From NCBI RefSeq assembly GCF_042646205.1, contig NZ_JBHRTF010000003.1, positions 248,001 through 312,000 on the forward strand: a stretch of 64,000 bases of DNA, written 5' to 3'. The notes below the pieces were generated by a model. It was not told the origin of the DNA. It searched no databases and was given only the letters and a program-made list of their open reading frames with translations. A program made the translations under genes and the position numbers. This document shows, piece by piece, positions 16,314 to 25,755 of the stretch (its first letter is position 1; the number at the start of each line of letters is the position of its first letter). This DNA is from Cellvibrio fontiphilus_A (GTDB taxonomy: Bacteria; Pseudomonadota; Gammaproteobacteria; Pseudomonadales; Cellvibrionaceae).

Positions 16314-18503
16314 ATGTTTCATTTTTTTGTTCCCGCTACCAAGGTTCAGAAAGACCGCGCGATTATGCGTGAAACCGATGCGCGGGTTGCCAAATACAGC
16401 CGCCGCGGATTGATCCTCAACTTTATTGTGTTTGTCCTGTGTTTGGCATTTGGCAATTTTCAGGAGAAAGAACATAACCTGGCCATAGTGCTGGTGACAG
16501 GTTTGCTGCTGGTGACGCTGGTTCGCAGTTATTATTTATTTCGTTTTGACAGCCTTTATGCCCGCGCGCCTGCGCGTTGGCGCAACCAGTACTTTTTTGC
16601 TTCCTGCCTGGGTGCCGCCTGGTGGAGTTTTATTCTTGTTACCCTGACCTGGGTGCAAGGCATGCGCGGCGAAACACTGGTGATGTGGCTCTATTCCGTT
16701 GTTTTTTATTCCAGTGTCGCCAACGTGTTTGCGCCCTATACGCGCTTTCTCAGTATTTATCTGGCTATAGGGCAGGTGCCTGCGGCGATTACCGCTATTT
16801 TGTTGGGCACTGCTGACGGCGCGCTTTACGGCTGCATTATGCTCACCTTTTATGTGATGTTGGCGCACCAGGGCAAGGTTACTTCCCAGGCTTATTGGGA
16901 GCGGTTGGAAGCGCACTTTTCGCTGCGTGAGCGCGCGCAGGGTTTGGAGAATGAAAAGCGCAGCTCCCAGGCTCAAATTGAATTGAAAAATGAATTTTTG
17001 GTTAACTTGGGGCAGGAGATTCGCTCTTCCATCAGCGATGTGCTGAGTACCTTGTCATTAATTGACGACAGCCAATTATCCGAGCATCACCGCGAATTAT
17101 TAGCCATGGCTAATAAAGCCACCGGGCGTCAAATCGACCTGGTAAATAACGTGGTGGACTTTTCCAAAATCACCACCAAAACCCTGGTGTTGGATGAAGT
17201 GGAATTTGACCTGCGCCGTGTACTGGAAAAATTTGTACAGGATTTTGCGTTGGACGCGCATCAGCAGGGGGTAGAGCTTTATTACAGTTTTGACCCTGCC
17301 ATGCCCTTGCGTGTGCGCGGTGATGCTGCGCGCCTGAGCCAAATTTTGGGGACCCTGCTCAACCATACGCTGAAAGACAGCCGCATCGAGGATGTGTTTA
17401 TTGAAGCGCGTTTCCATCAGGATCAGGACGATTTGGGTGAGTTACAAGTGGTAATCAGCGATAGCGAAAAAAGCACTCAGAGCGAACAGGATTCAGATTC
17501 CAGAGAGAGCAGTTATCGCGGTATCGGCCTGTCCATATGTAAGGGCTTGGCGGAGTGTATGGGTGGCAGTGTGCATGTGCGCGAAAATAAAAATCGCGGC
17601 AACCGAATTTTTATCAACGTTGCATTGCAAGTGGTATCCCACGAAGACCGCCGTTTTGGTTCGGAGCAAAAACTGCGTGGTAAACGCGCACTGTTGGTGG
17701 ATTTGCCGGATCACAACGGCAATGTGTTGGCCGACGAATTAAATGCCTGGGGCATGAGCACCCACATAGTTTCGGGCCAGGAGCAGACGATTGCCAAGTT
17801 ACTGGAGCAGGCAAGAGCCGGCGCACCTTATGATCTGGTGCTGATTTTTACCAAACTCAACAACATGAATGGTTTGGCGCTGTCCCGTGAAATTACACAA
17901 CAGCCGGAAGTCGCAGATGTTAAACAAATTATTGCAATGAGTATTTTGCAAAGCGACAGCCCGGAAATGAAATTGCACCTGCGCTCCAACCCCCAGGTGA
18001 GTGTGATTGAAAAACCGATCATGCGTCGTCGCCTGCACGATGTAGCGGTGCAAAAACTTCTGAACTTCGCGAGTGAGGATGAGCGCAAAACGGGTGTGAC
18101 TGAGCCGGTTGGTCTAGCTGTGGTGCCCAGAGTGTTGTTGGTGGAGGATCACCGCGTGGATCAAATGGTGATTAGCGCCATGCTGAAAAAATTGGGCTGT
18201 TATGTACAAGTCGCGCACAACGGTCTTGAGGCGGTGGATATAGTCGCCAAAGAGCGTTTTGATTTAATCCTGATGGATTACGACATGAAAGAGCAGGACA
18301 GCCTCACCGCGACACAAAAAATCCGCGCCTATGAGCAGCGCAACCACAGCCTGCATCACCTGCCGATTGTTGCCGTGACCTCAACCCAAACCGAGTCCGA
18401 GCAAGCGGTTTATCTGGCGGCTGGAATGGACGATCACATTACCAAACCAATCCGTTACGACGATTTGGAAGAGCGTTTGCAGCGCTGGTTGGAGCAGCGC
18501 TAG
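16314..18503 (+). CDS. membrane hybrid sensor kinase with degenerate kinase core and intact C-terminal receiver
   Basis: A 729-residue two-component protein. The N-terminal part (about 32-185) holds roughly six membrane helices, followed by a coiled coil (200-225), a HisKA-like region (225-290), a HATPase-like region (335-440), receiver 1 (457-580) and receiver 2 (605-725). The usual phosphorylatable His of the H-box is Gln234 (NLGQEIRSS). The N-box asparagines are replaced (GTLLNHTLKDS). The first Gly box is lost (VVISDSEKS), while the second (GIGLSICKG) remains. Receiver 1 lacks its Asp (LVLIFTKLNN, Phe512). Receiver 2 keeps Glu611/Asp612, Asp655, Thr689 and Lys711. It is probably a pseudokinase scaffold or phosphorelay acceptor, not a self-acting kinase. 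Confidence 0.88.
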   Translation: MFHFFVPATKVQKDRAIMRETDARVAKYSRRGLILNFIVFVLCLAFGNFQEKEHNLAIVLVTGLLLVTLVRSYYLFRFDSLYARAPARWRNQYFFASCLGAAWWSFILVTLTWVQGMRGETLVMWLYSVVFYSSVANVFAPYTRFLSIYLAIGQVPAAITAILLGTADGALYGCIMLTFYVMLAHQGKVTSQAYWERLEAHFSLRERAQGLENEKRSSQAQIELKNEFLVNLGQEIRSSISDVLSTLSLIDDSQLSEHHRELLAMANKATGRQIDLVNNVVDFSKITTKTLVLDEVEFDLRRVLEKFVQDFALDAHQQGVELYYSFDPAMPLRVRGDAARLSQILGTLLNHTLKDSRIEDVFIEARFHQDQDDLGELQVVISDSEKSTQSEQDSDSRESSYRGIGLSICKGLAECMGGSVHVRENKNRGNRIFINVALQVVSHEDRRFGSEQKLRGKRALLVDLPDHNGNVLADELNAWGMSTHIVSGQEQTIAKLLEQARAGAPYDLVLIFTKLNNMNGLALSREITQQPEVADVKQIIAMSILQSDSPEMKLHLRSNPQVSVIEKPIMRRRLHDVAVQKLLNFASEDERKTGVTEPVGLAVVPRVLLVEDHRVDQMVISAMLKKLGCYVQVAHNGLEAVDIVAKERFDLILMDYDMKEQDSLTATQKIRAYEQRNHSLHHLPIVAVTSTQTESEQAVYLAAGMDDHITKPIRYDDLEERLQRWLEQR

Positions 18504-18552
18504 GCGCACGAGTTAAGAAGCGTTTATCCGCGTAAACCCCGTCACATCGACT

Positions 18553-18585
18553 AAAAGTCACTGTTACAATAAGTGGCTTTTTTTG
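18553..18585 (+). terminator. intrinsic terminator after the hybrid kinase gene
   Basis: AAAGTCACT pairs with AGTGGCTTT (one G-T pair) around a short AT-rich loop, followed by seven T residues to about 18584. Confidence 0.8.
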
Positions 18586-18648
18586 TATCTATTGAATTTG
18601 CACGACCCGGCGCCCGATAAAAACCCTTTTCGATAACAAGGCATAGCT

Positions 18649-21600
18649 ATGACTCGTTTATGTTCCCTTTTAAACCGCTTTTTATACCTGCCAGCCTTGG
18701 GTGTGGCGGCACTTTTGCTGCTACAAGGCTGTAGCGATCCCTCAACGTCGGCCGGGAAACCTGACCAGCCGGTGGCTACAGAAGTGACCAGCCTCAAGGG
18801 CGCCCATGTCTTGGTATTTAGCAAAACCGTGGGGTGGCGCCATGATTCCATTCCCGCCGGCATCGCTGCGCTGAAAAAACTCGCTGCAGAAAACCAGTTC
18901 ACTTTAGTGGCGAGCGAAGATGCAAGCCTGTTTAGCGATGCCGGGTTGGCAAAATTCAACGCGGTGATTTTTTTAAACACCACCAGCGATGTGCTCAATG
19001 AACAGCAAGAGTTGGCGATGGAGCGCTACATTCAGGCGGGTGGTGGTTACGTGGGAATTCACGCTGCAACCGACACCGAATGGGAAGGGGATTGGCATTG
19101 GTATCGCAACCTGGTGGGTGCGGTCTTTAAAAATCACCCGAGTACACCCAGCAATGTGCAAAATGCACGCATCACTATCAGCGATAAAAATCATGCGTCC
19201 ACCAAAGCGCTGCCAGAGCAGTTTGAATTAGCGGACGAGTGGTACAATTTTCGCGACATGTATGAATTTATCAATGTATTGGCCAAGGTGGATGAATCCA
19301 CTTACCAAGGCGGCGAACATGGCCACGATCACCCCATTTCCTGGTATCACGATTACGATGGCGGCCGCGCGTTTTACACAGGCCTTGGCCATACCGCTGA
19401 AACCTTTTCCAATAATTATTTTTTAACGCATTTGTTGGGCGGCATTCGCTACGCGGTAGGGCTTAACTACCAGGAGGGCAGCGCGCCACAATTGGATTAC
19501 GCGAAAGCGCGCCCGGAAAATAACCGCTTTGTTAAAAAGACCCTTATCGAAGAGTTAAACGAACCCGTTAAATTTGATTTTTTCCCCAATGGCGATGCGC
19601 TGATTGCACTGCGCCCCGGTGAATTCACCCGCGTGGATTACGAAACCGGTGCTGCTCATCCCGCCGGCACTATCGCTGTTGAATACAACAAAATTCAGGA
19701 ATGGGGTTTGATTGGTGTGGCGATTGACCCGGATTTTGCACGCAATAATTGGGTGTATGCCGCGTTTAATGTGAAGGACGAACAGAATAATTATTTTCAA
19801 AAACTGTCGCGTTTTGAATGGCGCAACAATCAAGTGGATACCAGCACGGAAAAAGAAATTTTACGTTATGGCATAGACAATAATTGTTGTCATACCGGTG
19901 GTGACTTGCAATTTGGCAACAGCGGCGAGTTATTTTTTTCCACGGGCGATAACACTAACCCTCACGATCAGGACGGTTACGCACCGCTGGATTTCCGCCC
20001 GGATATGAAACGCAATGACGGTCTGCGCGGGCCGGGTAATACCCAGGATCTGCGCGGTAAAGTGCTGCGCATCAAACCACAGGCCGATGGTACTTATACT
20101 ATTCCGGAAGGCAATTTATTTAGCGATGCGGCACAGGGTCGCCCGGAAATTTATGTGATGGGCGCGCGCAACCCTTACAGCATTACCTTCGATAAAAAAA
20201 CCAATACGCTGTTCTATGGCGATGTTGGCCCCGATGCGAATGTCGATTCAGAAGAAAAAGGCCCACGTGGTTACGATGAAGTAAACCGTGTGACCGCGGC
20301 CGGAAATTTTGGTTGGCCGTTAGTGATTGGGCAAAATCGCCCCTACAAAATGTACGATTACATCAATCAAAAAGCCGGTGAAACAGTTGACGTTAATGCG
20401 CCCATGAATGTGTCGGCGTTAAATACCGGTGCCAAACAATTGCCACCGGCGCAGCCGGCATTTATTGCTTACCCCTATGGTGCATCGGAGCAATTTCCTG
20501 AATTGGGTGTGGGTGGCCGCACCGCTTTGGTCGCTGATGTGTTTTACGCAAACGACTACCCTGAATCCATCAATCGCTACCCAGGCTACTACGACAATAA
20601 ATTATTTATTGTGGATTTCATGCGTGCCTGGGTAAAAGCGGTGAGTTTTGACGCTCAGGGGCGCATCCAAAAAATTGAACCTTTTGCTCCGCAAATTAGT
20701 TATTCATTGCCCATCGATGCACGCTTTGCGCCGGACGGTACGCTCTATGTGTTGGAGTATGGCAATGCCTGGTTTACTGGCAACCCCGATGCGCGTTTGG
20801 CGCGTATTGAATATGTAGGTGCAGGTAATCGCCCACCGGTGGCGGCTTTCTCGCTGAATAAAACCCAAGCGGGTTTACCGGCAAACATTCAAGCCTCTGC
20901 CGCAGAAGCGGTGGATCTGGATGGCGATGCCATTCGCTACCAGTGGACCTTGCGTTGTGCAGTGGGTGATTGCGCCACTACAGAATTGGGCGATGCCCGC
21001 GATATCACCTTACCTTTTGCCGAGGCGGGGCGTTTTACCCTGAGCCTGCGCGTTACTGATGTACACGGTGCAGCGGCAGTGGTGAGCAAAGAATTGGAAA
21101 TTGGCAATGAGCCGGCCAGTATTGAATTGCTGTCTGCACAAAATAAATCTTTCTTCTGGGGTGATACTGCCCGATTTGCGTATGAATTGCGTGTGAAAGA
21201 TTTGGAAGACGGTGACATCACCAGCATCACGGCCAATAACCCCAACGTGCAATTTACTTATCGCGCGCCGCAAGAAAGTAAAGGCCAAGGGCATCAATTG
21301 GCGAGTATTGATGATCAGGCAAAAAATTTGCTCGATGCCAATAATTGTTTAACTTGCCATAAGTTGGATGAAAAAGTCGTTGGCCCGGCGTTCCGCGATG
21401 TGGCGAAGAAATATGAAAATGATCCGAATGCTTTGACTTATTTGGTGAAAAAAATCGGCAACGGCGGCAGCGGTGTGTGGGGCGATATGAATATGCCTGC
21501 CTTCTCCGGTTTGGGTGAGGCAGATTTAAACGTGCTGGCTACTTATGTGTTGTCCTTGAATAAGGAAAAAGTAGTACCCGCCTCGTTATCTTTGACTGGT

Positions 21601-22164
21601 CAATTGACCTTGGATGGACACGAACAAACCAAAGCGCGCTTTACCGACAACAAGCCCTTTGCGGCTCAGGGCGAAGCTTATCTGTTAAGTGCAAGTTACA
21701 CCGATAAATCAGTGCAAGGTGTTGCACCTATCAGCGTTAGCAACACCTTTGCGCTTATCCCGCATCGTGTGGATTTCGATGGTATTTTTGTTGAGACACA
21801 AGCGACTAAAGATGTTAAGCGCGGTAGTTTCCGCGGTGTTAAAACTATTCAAATGCCAACCAGCACCGACTGGTCTGGTTTCACTTTGGGAAGCTATGAT
21901 TTAACGCAAATTAAATCGCTACAGTTGGGTGCGTTTTTCTTTAAAGAAGCGACTGACTGGCAATTTGAATTGCGCCGCGATAACGCCCAGGGCGAGGTTC
22001 TTGCCCAGGGTGTGTTAGCACCAGTAGGTGAATTAAAAACCTATGAGCGCACCCGCATAAACCTTGTGCCGACAAGCGGTTTTACCAAGCTGTATTTGCA
22101 AGTAAAACTTGCGAAGAAAGCCTCGGCGGAGATTGCCCTGCAAGACATCAGTTTTGAAAAATAA
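18649..22164 (+). CDS. multidomain lipoprotein: ThuA-like, PQQ-type sugar dehydrogenase, PKD-like, cytochrome c
   Basis: A 1171-residue exported lipoprotein (lipobox LQGC, Cys28). Domains in order: ThuA-like glutamine-amidotransferase fold (about 45-275; VLVFSKTVGWRHDSI, GGGYVGIHAATDTEW, GHDHPISWYHDY); a soluble-glucose-dehydrogenase-like beta-propeller (about 295-725; HTGGDLQFGNSGELFFSTGD, YVMGARNPYSI, GNFGWPLVIG); a PKD-like Ig domain (about 728-815); a further beta domain; cytochrome c with haem motif CLTCH (Cys900, Cys903, His904) and a probable axial Met in DMNMPAFSGL; and a C-terminal beta-sandwich (about 1040-1171). It is likely a periplasmic sugar or glycoside oxidase passing electrons to its own haem. 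The substrate is unknown. It is a single gene between two terminators. Confidence 0.85.
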   Translation: MTRLCSLLNRFLYLPALGVAALLLLQGCSDPSTSAGKPDQPVATEVTSLKGAHVLVFSKTVGWRHDSIPAGIAALKKLAAENQFTLVASEDASLFSDAGLAKFNAVIFLNTTSDVLNEQQELAMERYIQAGGGYVGIHAATDTEWEGDWHWYRNLVGAVFKNHPSTPSNVQNARITISDKNHASTKALPEQFELADEWYNFRDMYEFINVLAKVDESTYQGGEHGHDHPISWYHDYDGGRAFYTGLGHTAETFSNNYFLTHLLGGIRYAVGLNYQEGSAPQLDYAKARPENNRFVKKTLIEELNEPVKFDFFPNGDALIALRPGEFTRVDYETGAAHPAGTIAVEYNKIQEWGLIGVAIDPDFARNNWVYAAFNVKDEQNNYFQKLSRFEWRNNQVDTSTEKEILRYGIDNNCCHTGGDLQFGNSGELFFSTGDNTNPHDQDGYAPLDFRPDMKRNDGLRGPGNTQDLRGKVLRIKPQADGTYTIPEGNLFSDAAQGRPEIYVMGARNPYSITFDKKTNTLFYGDVGPDANVDSEEKGPRGYDEVNRVTAAGNFGWPLVIGQNRPYKMYDYINQKAGETVDVNAPMNVSALNTGAKQLPPAQPAFIAYPYGASEQFPELGVGGRTALVADVFYANDYPESINRYPGYYDNKLFIVDFMRAWVKAVSFDAQGRIQKIEPFAPQISYSLPIDARFAPDGTLYVLEYGNAWFTGNPDARLARIEYVGAGNRPPVAAFSLNKTQAGLPANIQASAAEAVDLDGDAIRYQWTLRCAVGDCATTELGDARDITLPFAEAGRFTLSLRVTDVHGAAAVVSKELEIGNEPASIELLSAQNKSFFWGDTARFAYELRVKDLEDGDITSITANNPNVQFTYRAPQESKGQGHQLASIDDQAKNLLDANNCLTCHKLDEKVVGPAFRDVAKKYENDPNALTYLVKKIGNGGSGVWGDMNMPAFSGLGEADLNVLATYVLSLNKEKVVPASLSLTGQLTLDGHEQTKARFTDNKPFAAQGEAYLLSASYTDKSVQGVAPISVSNTFALIPHRVDFDGIFVETQATKDVKRGSFRGVKTIQMPTSTDWSGFTLGSYDLTQIKSLQLGAFFFKEATDWQFELRRDNAQGEVLAQGVLAPVGELKTYERTRINLVPTSGFTKLYLQVKLAKKASAEIALQDISFEK

Positions 22165-22190
22165 ACGCTAGTCTCATTGTTGCGGTGTTT

Positions 22191-22229
22191 CAGGCCAGCG
22201 CGTCATGTTATCCATAACGCGCTGGCCTG
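22191..22229. terminator. bidirectional terminator between converging genes
   Basis: A perfect 13-bp inverted repeat (22191-22203 with 22217-22229) encloses a 13-base loop between the converging ThuA/PQQ gene and fumC. T-rich sequence follows on either strand but is short. Position and symmetry suggest it serves both genes. Confidence 0.75.
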
Positions 22230-22249
22230 AATTGTTTTGCGCGTCAATA

Positions 22250-23626
22250 TTAAATGCCGCCGCGTGTCAGCTTTTCCGGGTTCAATAACTCCTCCAACTG
22301 TCCACGGCTTAAATCGGTTTGCTCTTGTGCGACGTCGATAATAGCGCGCTCTTCGCGATAAGCTTGTTTGGCAATCGCCGCTGCTTTTTCATAACCGATT
22401 AGCGGGTTTAGCGCGGTTACCAAAATCGGGTTTTGTGCCAGCGCTTTTTCCACGCTGGCGTGGTTCACAATAAATGTGGCGATGGTTTTATCGGCCAACT
22501 CATTGCAGGCATTACTCAATAGCTCAATGGATTGCAGCAGGTTGTAGGCAACCAGCGGCAGCATCACATTCAATTGGAAATTACCGGACTGGCCGGCAAT
22601 AGCAATGCTGGCATCGTTGCCCATCACCTGGGCGCACACCATACACACTGCTTCCGGAATCACCGGGTTTACCTTGCCGGGCATGATGGATGAGCCGGGT
22701 TGCAATGGTTTCAAACTAATTTCCGCAAGGCCGGCCAGCGGGCCGGAATTCATCCAGCGCAAATCGTTGGCGATTTTCATCAGGCTAACCGCCAGCGTTC
22801 TCAGTTGCCCGGAGGTGGCAACGGCAGTGTCCTGCGCGCTCATCAGCGCAAAATAATTATCGCCGGGGGTGAACAACAGGCCGGTGGCTTCTGCCAGGTG
22901 TTCGGCCACCCTGGCTGCAAAATCCGCGTGGGCATTCACGCCCGTGCCCACTGCCGTACCGCCTTGGGCGAGGCGCAATAGGCTGGGATGCAGCATTTGC
23001 AGGCGCACATAATTGCCCTCAATTTGGCTGGCCCAGCCGCTCAGCTCCTGCCCAAAGGTAATGGGCATGGCATCCATTAAATGGGTGCGGCCGGTTTTAA
23101 TGACCTCGTTGAGCGCTTCGGCTTTACCTAACAAACTGGTGTGTAGCTCTTCCAGCGCGGGGAATAATTGTTGTTTGAGCGCGAGGGCAGCGCTGATATG
23201 GATGGCGCTGGGAATGACATCGTTACTGCTTTGGCTCATGTTCACATGGTCGTTGGCGTGCACCTTTTGCCCCGCCAAATCACTGGCGATATGGGCAATC
23301 ACCTCGTTCACATTCATGTTAGTGCTGGTGCCGGAACCGGTCTGGAAGACATCCACCGGAAACTGATCCACGTAATGCCCTGCGAGGATACTGTCGCAGG
23401 CGGCGGCAATCGCCCAGGCCAGGTCAGCGTCCAACAGGCCCAGTTGCTGGTTGGCCAGCGCCGCTGCTTTTTTTATGTGTACTACCGCATGGATAAAACG
23501 GGGGGGGAGGGTGAGGCTGCTAATGGCAAAGTTATCCAGCGCGCGCTGGGTTTGTGCGCCGTAAAGCGCGGTTTTGGGCACTTGAACCTCGCCCATACTG
23601 TCGTGCTCGGTGCGGAACTCATTCAT
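22250..23626 (-). CDS. fumC: class II fumarate hydratase
   Basis: Oxygen-stable, iron-free fumarase interconverting fumarate and malate. The 458 residues carry GEVQVPKTALYGAQTQRA, TGSGTSTNMNVNEV, SQSSNDVIPSA, GRTHLMDAMP and the superfamily signature GSSIMPGKVNPV. The start at 23626 (MNEFRTEHDS) is preceded by a strong AGGAGG, so a frame extension to 23641 is rejected. It is monocistronic, converges on the ThuA/PQQ gene and diverges from uvrB. Such fumarases are often induced under iron limitation or oxidative stress, but no Fur or SoxR site was identified here. Confidence 0.97.
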   Translation of the reverse strand: MNEFRTEHDSMGEVQVPKTALYGAQTQRALDNFAISSLTLPPRFIHAVVHIKKAAALANQQLGLLDADLAWAIAAACDSILAGHYVDQFPVDVFQTGSGTSTNMNVNEVIAHIASDLAGQKVHANDHVNMSQSSNDVIPSAIHISAALALKQQLFPALEELHTSLLGKAEALNEVIKTGRTHLMDAMPITFGQELSGWASQIEGNYVRLQMLHPSLLRLAQGGTAVGTGVNAHADFAARVAEHLAEATGLLFTPGDNYFALMSAQDTAVATSGQLRTLAVSLMKIANDLRWMNSGPLAGLAEISLKPLQPGSSIMPGKVNPVIPEAVCMVCAQVMGNDASIAIAGQSGNFQLNVMLPLVAYNLLQSIELLSNACNELADKTIATFIVNHASVEKALAQNPILVTALNPLIGYEKAAAIAKQAYREERAIIDVAQEQTDLSRGQLEELLNPEKLTRGGI

Positions 23627-23730
23627 ACCAACCTCCTGCAATTGATTCCTGACATAAATGAATCCTGATCCCTAAGAGATTTAGTTACAATCCTTTCCTT
23701 CGTCAATTTTTACGCCCTTGTTGAGTGATT

Positions 23731-25743
23731 ATGTCTAAACAATTTGTGGTTAATAGCGAGTTTGCACCCGCTGGTGATCAGCCCACTGCTATCGCCGGCC
23801 TGGTACAGGGCATAGAGGCTGGCCTGTCACACCAGACCCTGCTCGGGGTCACCGGTTCCGGTAAAACCTTTACCGTAGCTAATGTGATTGCGCAGGTGCA
23901 GCGGCCCACGCTGATCATGGCGCACAACAAAACCTTGGCCGCGCAGTTATACGGTGAATTTAAAGAATTTTTCCCCAACAACGCGGTGGAATATTTTGTT
24001 TCCTACTACGACTACTACCAACCCGAAGCTTATGTGCCATCGTCCGATACTTTTATTGAAAAAGATTCAGCGGTAAACGAGCACATAGAGCAAATGCGTT
24101 TGTCGGCGACCAAAGCGCTGCTGGAGCGCAAAGACGCCATTATTATTGCTTCTGTTTCCGCCATTTATGGTTTGGGTGACCCGGACGCCTACATGAAAAT
24201 GTTGCTGCACATAGTGCGCGGCGACAAAATCGATCAGCGTCAAATTTTGCGGCGCTTGGCAGAACTGCAATACACCCGCAACGACATGGATTTTGCACGC
24301 GCGACTTATCGTGTGCGCGGCGAAGTGATTGATATTTATCCGGCCGATTCCGATATTGAAGCCGTGCGTATTGAATTGTTTGACGATGAAGTGGAACAAA
24401 TTTCCATATTTGATCCGCTCACCGGCGAAGTGCTGCAAAAAGTGCCGCGCTTTACTATTTACCCCAAATCCCACTATGTAACGCCGCGTGAACAAATTCT
24501 GGAAGCGATTGAAAATATCAAAGAAGAATTGCGCGTTCGTCTGGAATACCTGCGTGAAAATAATAAATTAGTGGAAGCGCAGCGGCTGGAACAGCGCACC
24601 CGTTTTGATTTGGAAATGATGCAGGAGTTGGGTTACTGCAACGGTATTGAAAACTATTCGCGCTATTTGTCGGGCCGCAACCCCGGTGAGGCGCCGCCCA
24701 CCTTATTTGATTATTTGCCGCCAGATGCCTTGTTAGTGATCGACGAAAGCCACGTGACTATTCCGCAAATTGGCGCCATGTACAAAGGCGACCGCTCGCG
24801 CAAAGAAACGCTGGTGGAATACGGTTTTCGTTTGCCCTCCGCGCTGGACAATCGCCCCATGCGCTTTGACGAGTGGGAGCACATAGCGCCACAAATGATT
24901 ATGGTCTCGGCCACGCCCGGCAAATACGAAGCTGAAAAGCAGGGGCAAGTAGTTGAGCAGGTAGTGCGCCCCACGGGCTTGATTGATCCGGAAATTGAAA
25001 TTCGCCCGGCCACTACCCAAGTGGATGATGTGCTCTCGGAAATTCGTTTGCGCGTAGAGCAGGGCGACCGCGTATTAATTACCGTGCTCACTAAACGCAT
25101 GGCGGAAGACCTCACCGAATATTTGGGTGAACACGGCGTGCGTGTGCGTTATTTACACTCGGATATTGATACGGTTGAGCGAGTGGAAATTATTCGCGAT
25201 TTACGCTTGGGCCAATTTGATGTGCTGGTCGGCATCAACTTATTGCGCGAAGGTTTGGATATGCCGGAGGTATCGCTGGTTGCGATTTTGGATGCGGATA
25301 AAGAAGGCTTTTTGCGCTCGGATCGATCACTTATCCAAACCATTGGCCGCGCGGCGCGCAACATGCGCGGCAAAGCTATTTTGTATGCCGACAGGGTTAC
25401 TGGCTCCATGCAGCGCGCTATTGATGAAACTGATCGCCGCCGCCAAAAACAAATCGACCACAATCTCAAACACGGCATTACACCTAAAAGTATCAATAAA
25501 AATATCACTGACATTTTGGAAGGTTCAGTGGTGCCCGGCGCCGGCGGCCGCAGCGCACGCAACAAAGCCATGGCCATCGCCGAACGCAGCGGCAAATACA
25601 AAGTAGAAGCCAACGGCAAAGACATTTGGAAAACCATCGAGCTGATGGAAAAACAAATGTTCCAAGCCGCAAAAGATTTGGAGTTTGAAGTGGCCGCTAA
25701 ATTGCGCGATGAAATTGAGAAGTTGAAGCACAAGGCTATGTAG
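23731..25743 (+). CDS. uvrB: excinuclease ABC subunit B
   Basis: Damage-verifying helicase-like subunit of the UvrABC nucleotide excision repair system. The 670 residues match the family. Seen: Walker A GVTGSGKTFTVANV, the beta-hairpin region VEYFVSYYDYYQPEAYVP, DESHVTIPQ, helicase motifs SATPGKYE and IQTIGRAARN, and a C-terminal UVR motif (MFQAAKDLEFEVAAKLRDEI) that contacts UvrC. ATG 23731 (MSKQFVV) is preferred over GTG 23725. It diverges from fumC. A two-gene membrane unit follows 12 bp later and may be read through. No clear LexA box was recognised upstream. Confidence 0.98.
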   Translation: MSKQFVVNSEFAPAGDQPTAIAGLVQGIEAGLSHQTLLGVTGSGKTFTVANVIAQVQRPTLIMAHNKTLAAQLYGEFKEFFPNNAVEYFVSYYDYYQPEAYVPSSDTFIEKDSAVNEHIEQMRLSATKALLERKDAIIIASVSAIYGLGDPDAYMKMLLHIVRGDKIDQRQILRRLAELQYTRNDMDFARATYRVRGEVIDIYPADSDIEAVRIELFDDEVEQISIFDPLTGEVLQKVPRFTIYPKSHYVTPREQILEAIENIKEELRVRLEYLRENNKLVEAQRLEQRTRFDLEMMQELGYCNGIENYSRYLSGRNPGEAPPTLFDYLPPDALLVIDESHVTIPQIGAMYKGDRSRKETLVEYGFRLPSALDNRPMRFDEWEHIAPQMIMVSATPGKYEAEKQGQVVEQVVRPTGLIDPEIEIRPATTQVDDVLSEIRLRVEQGDRVLITVLTKRMAEDLTEYLGEHGVRVRYLHSDIDTVERVEIIRDLRLGQFDVLVGINLLREGLDMPEVSLVAILDADKEGFLRSDRSLIQTIGRAARNMRGKAILYADRVTGSMQRAIDETDRRRQKQIDHNLKHGITPKSINKNITDILEGSVVPGAGGRSARNKAMAIAERSGKYKVEANGKDIWKTIELMEKQMFQAAKDLEFEVAAKLRDEIEKLKHKAM

Positions 25744-25755
25744 TCAGGTGTTTGA

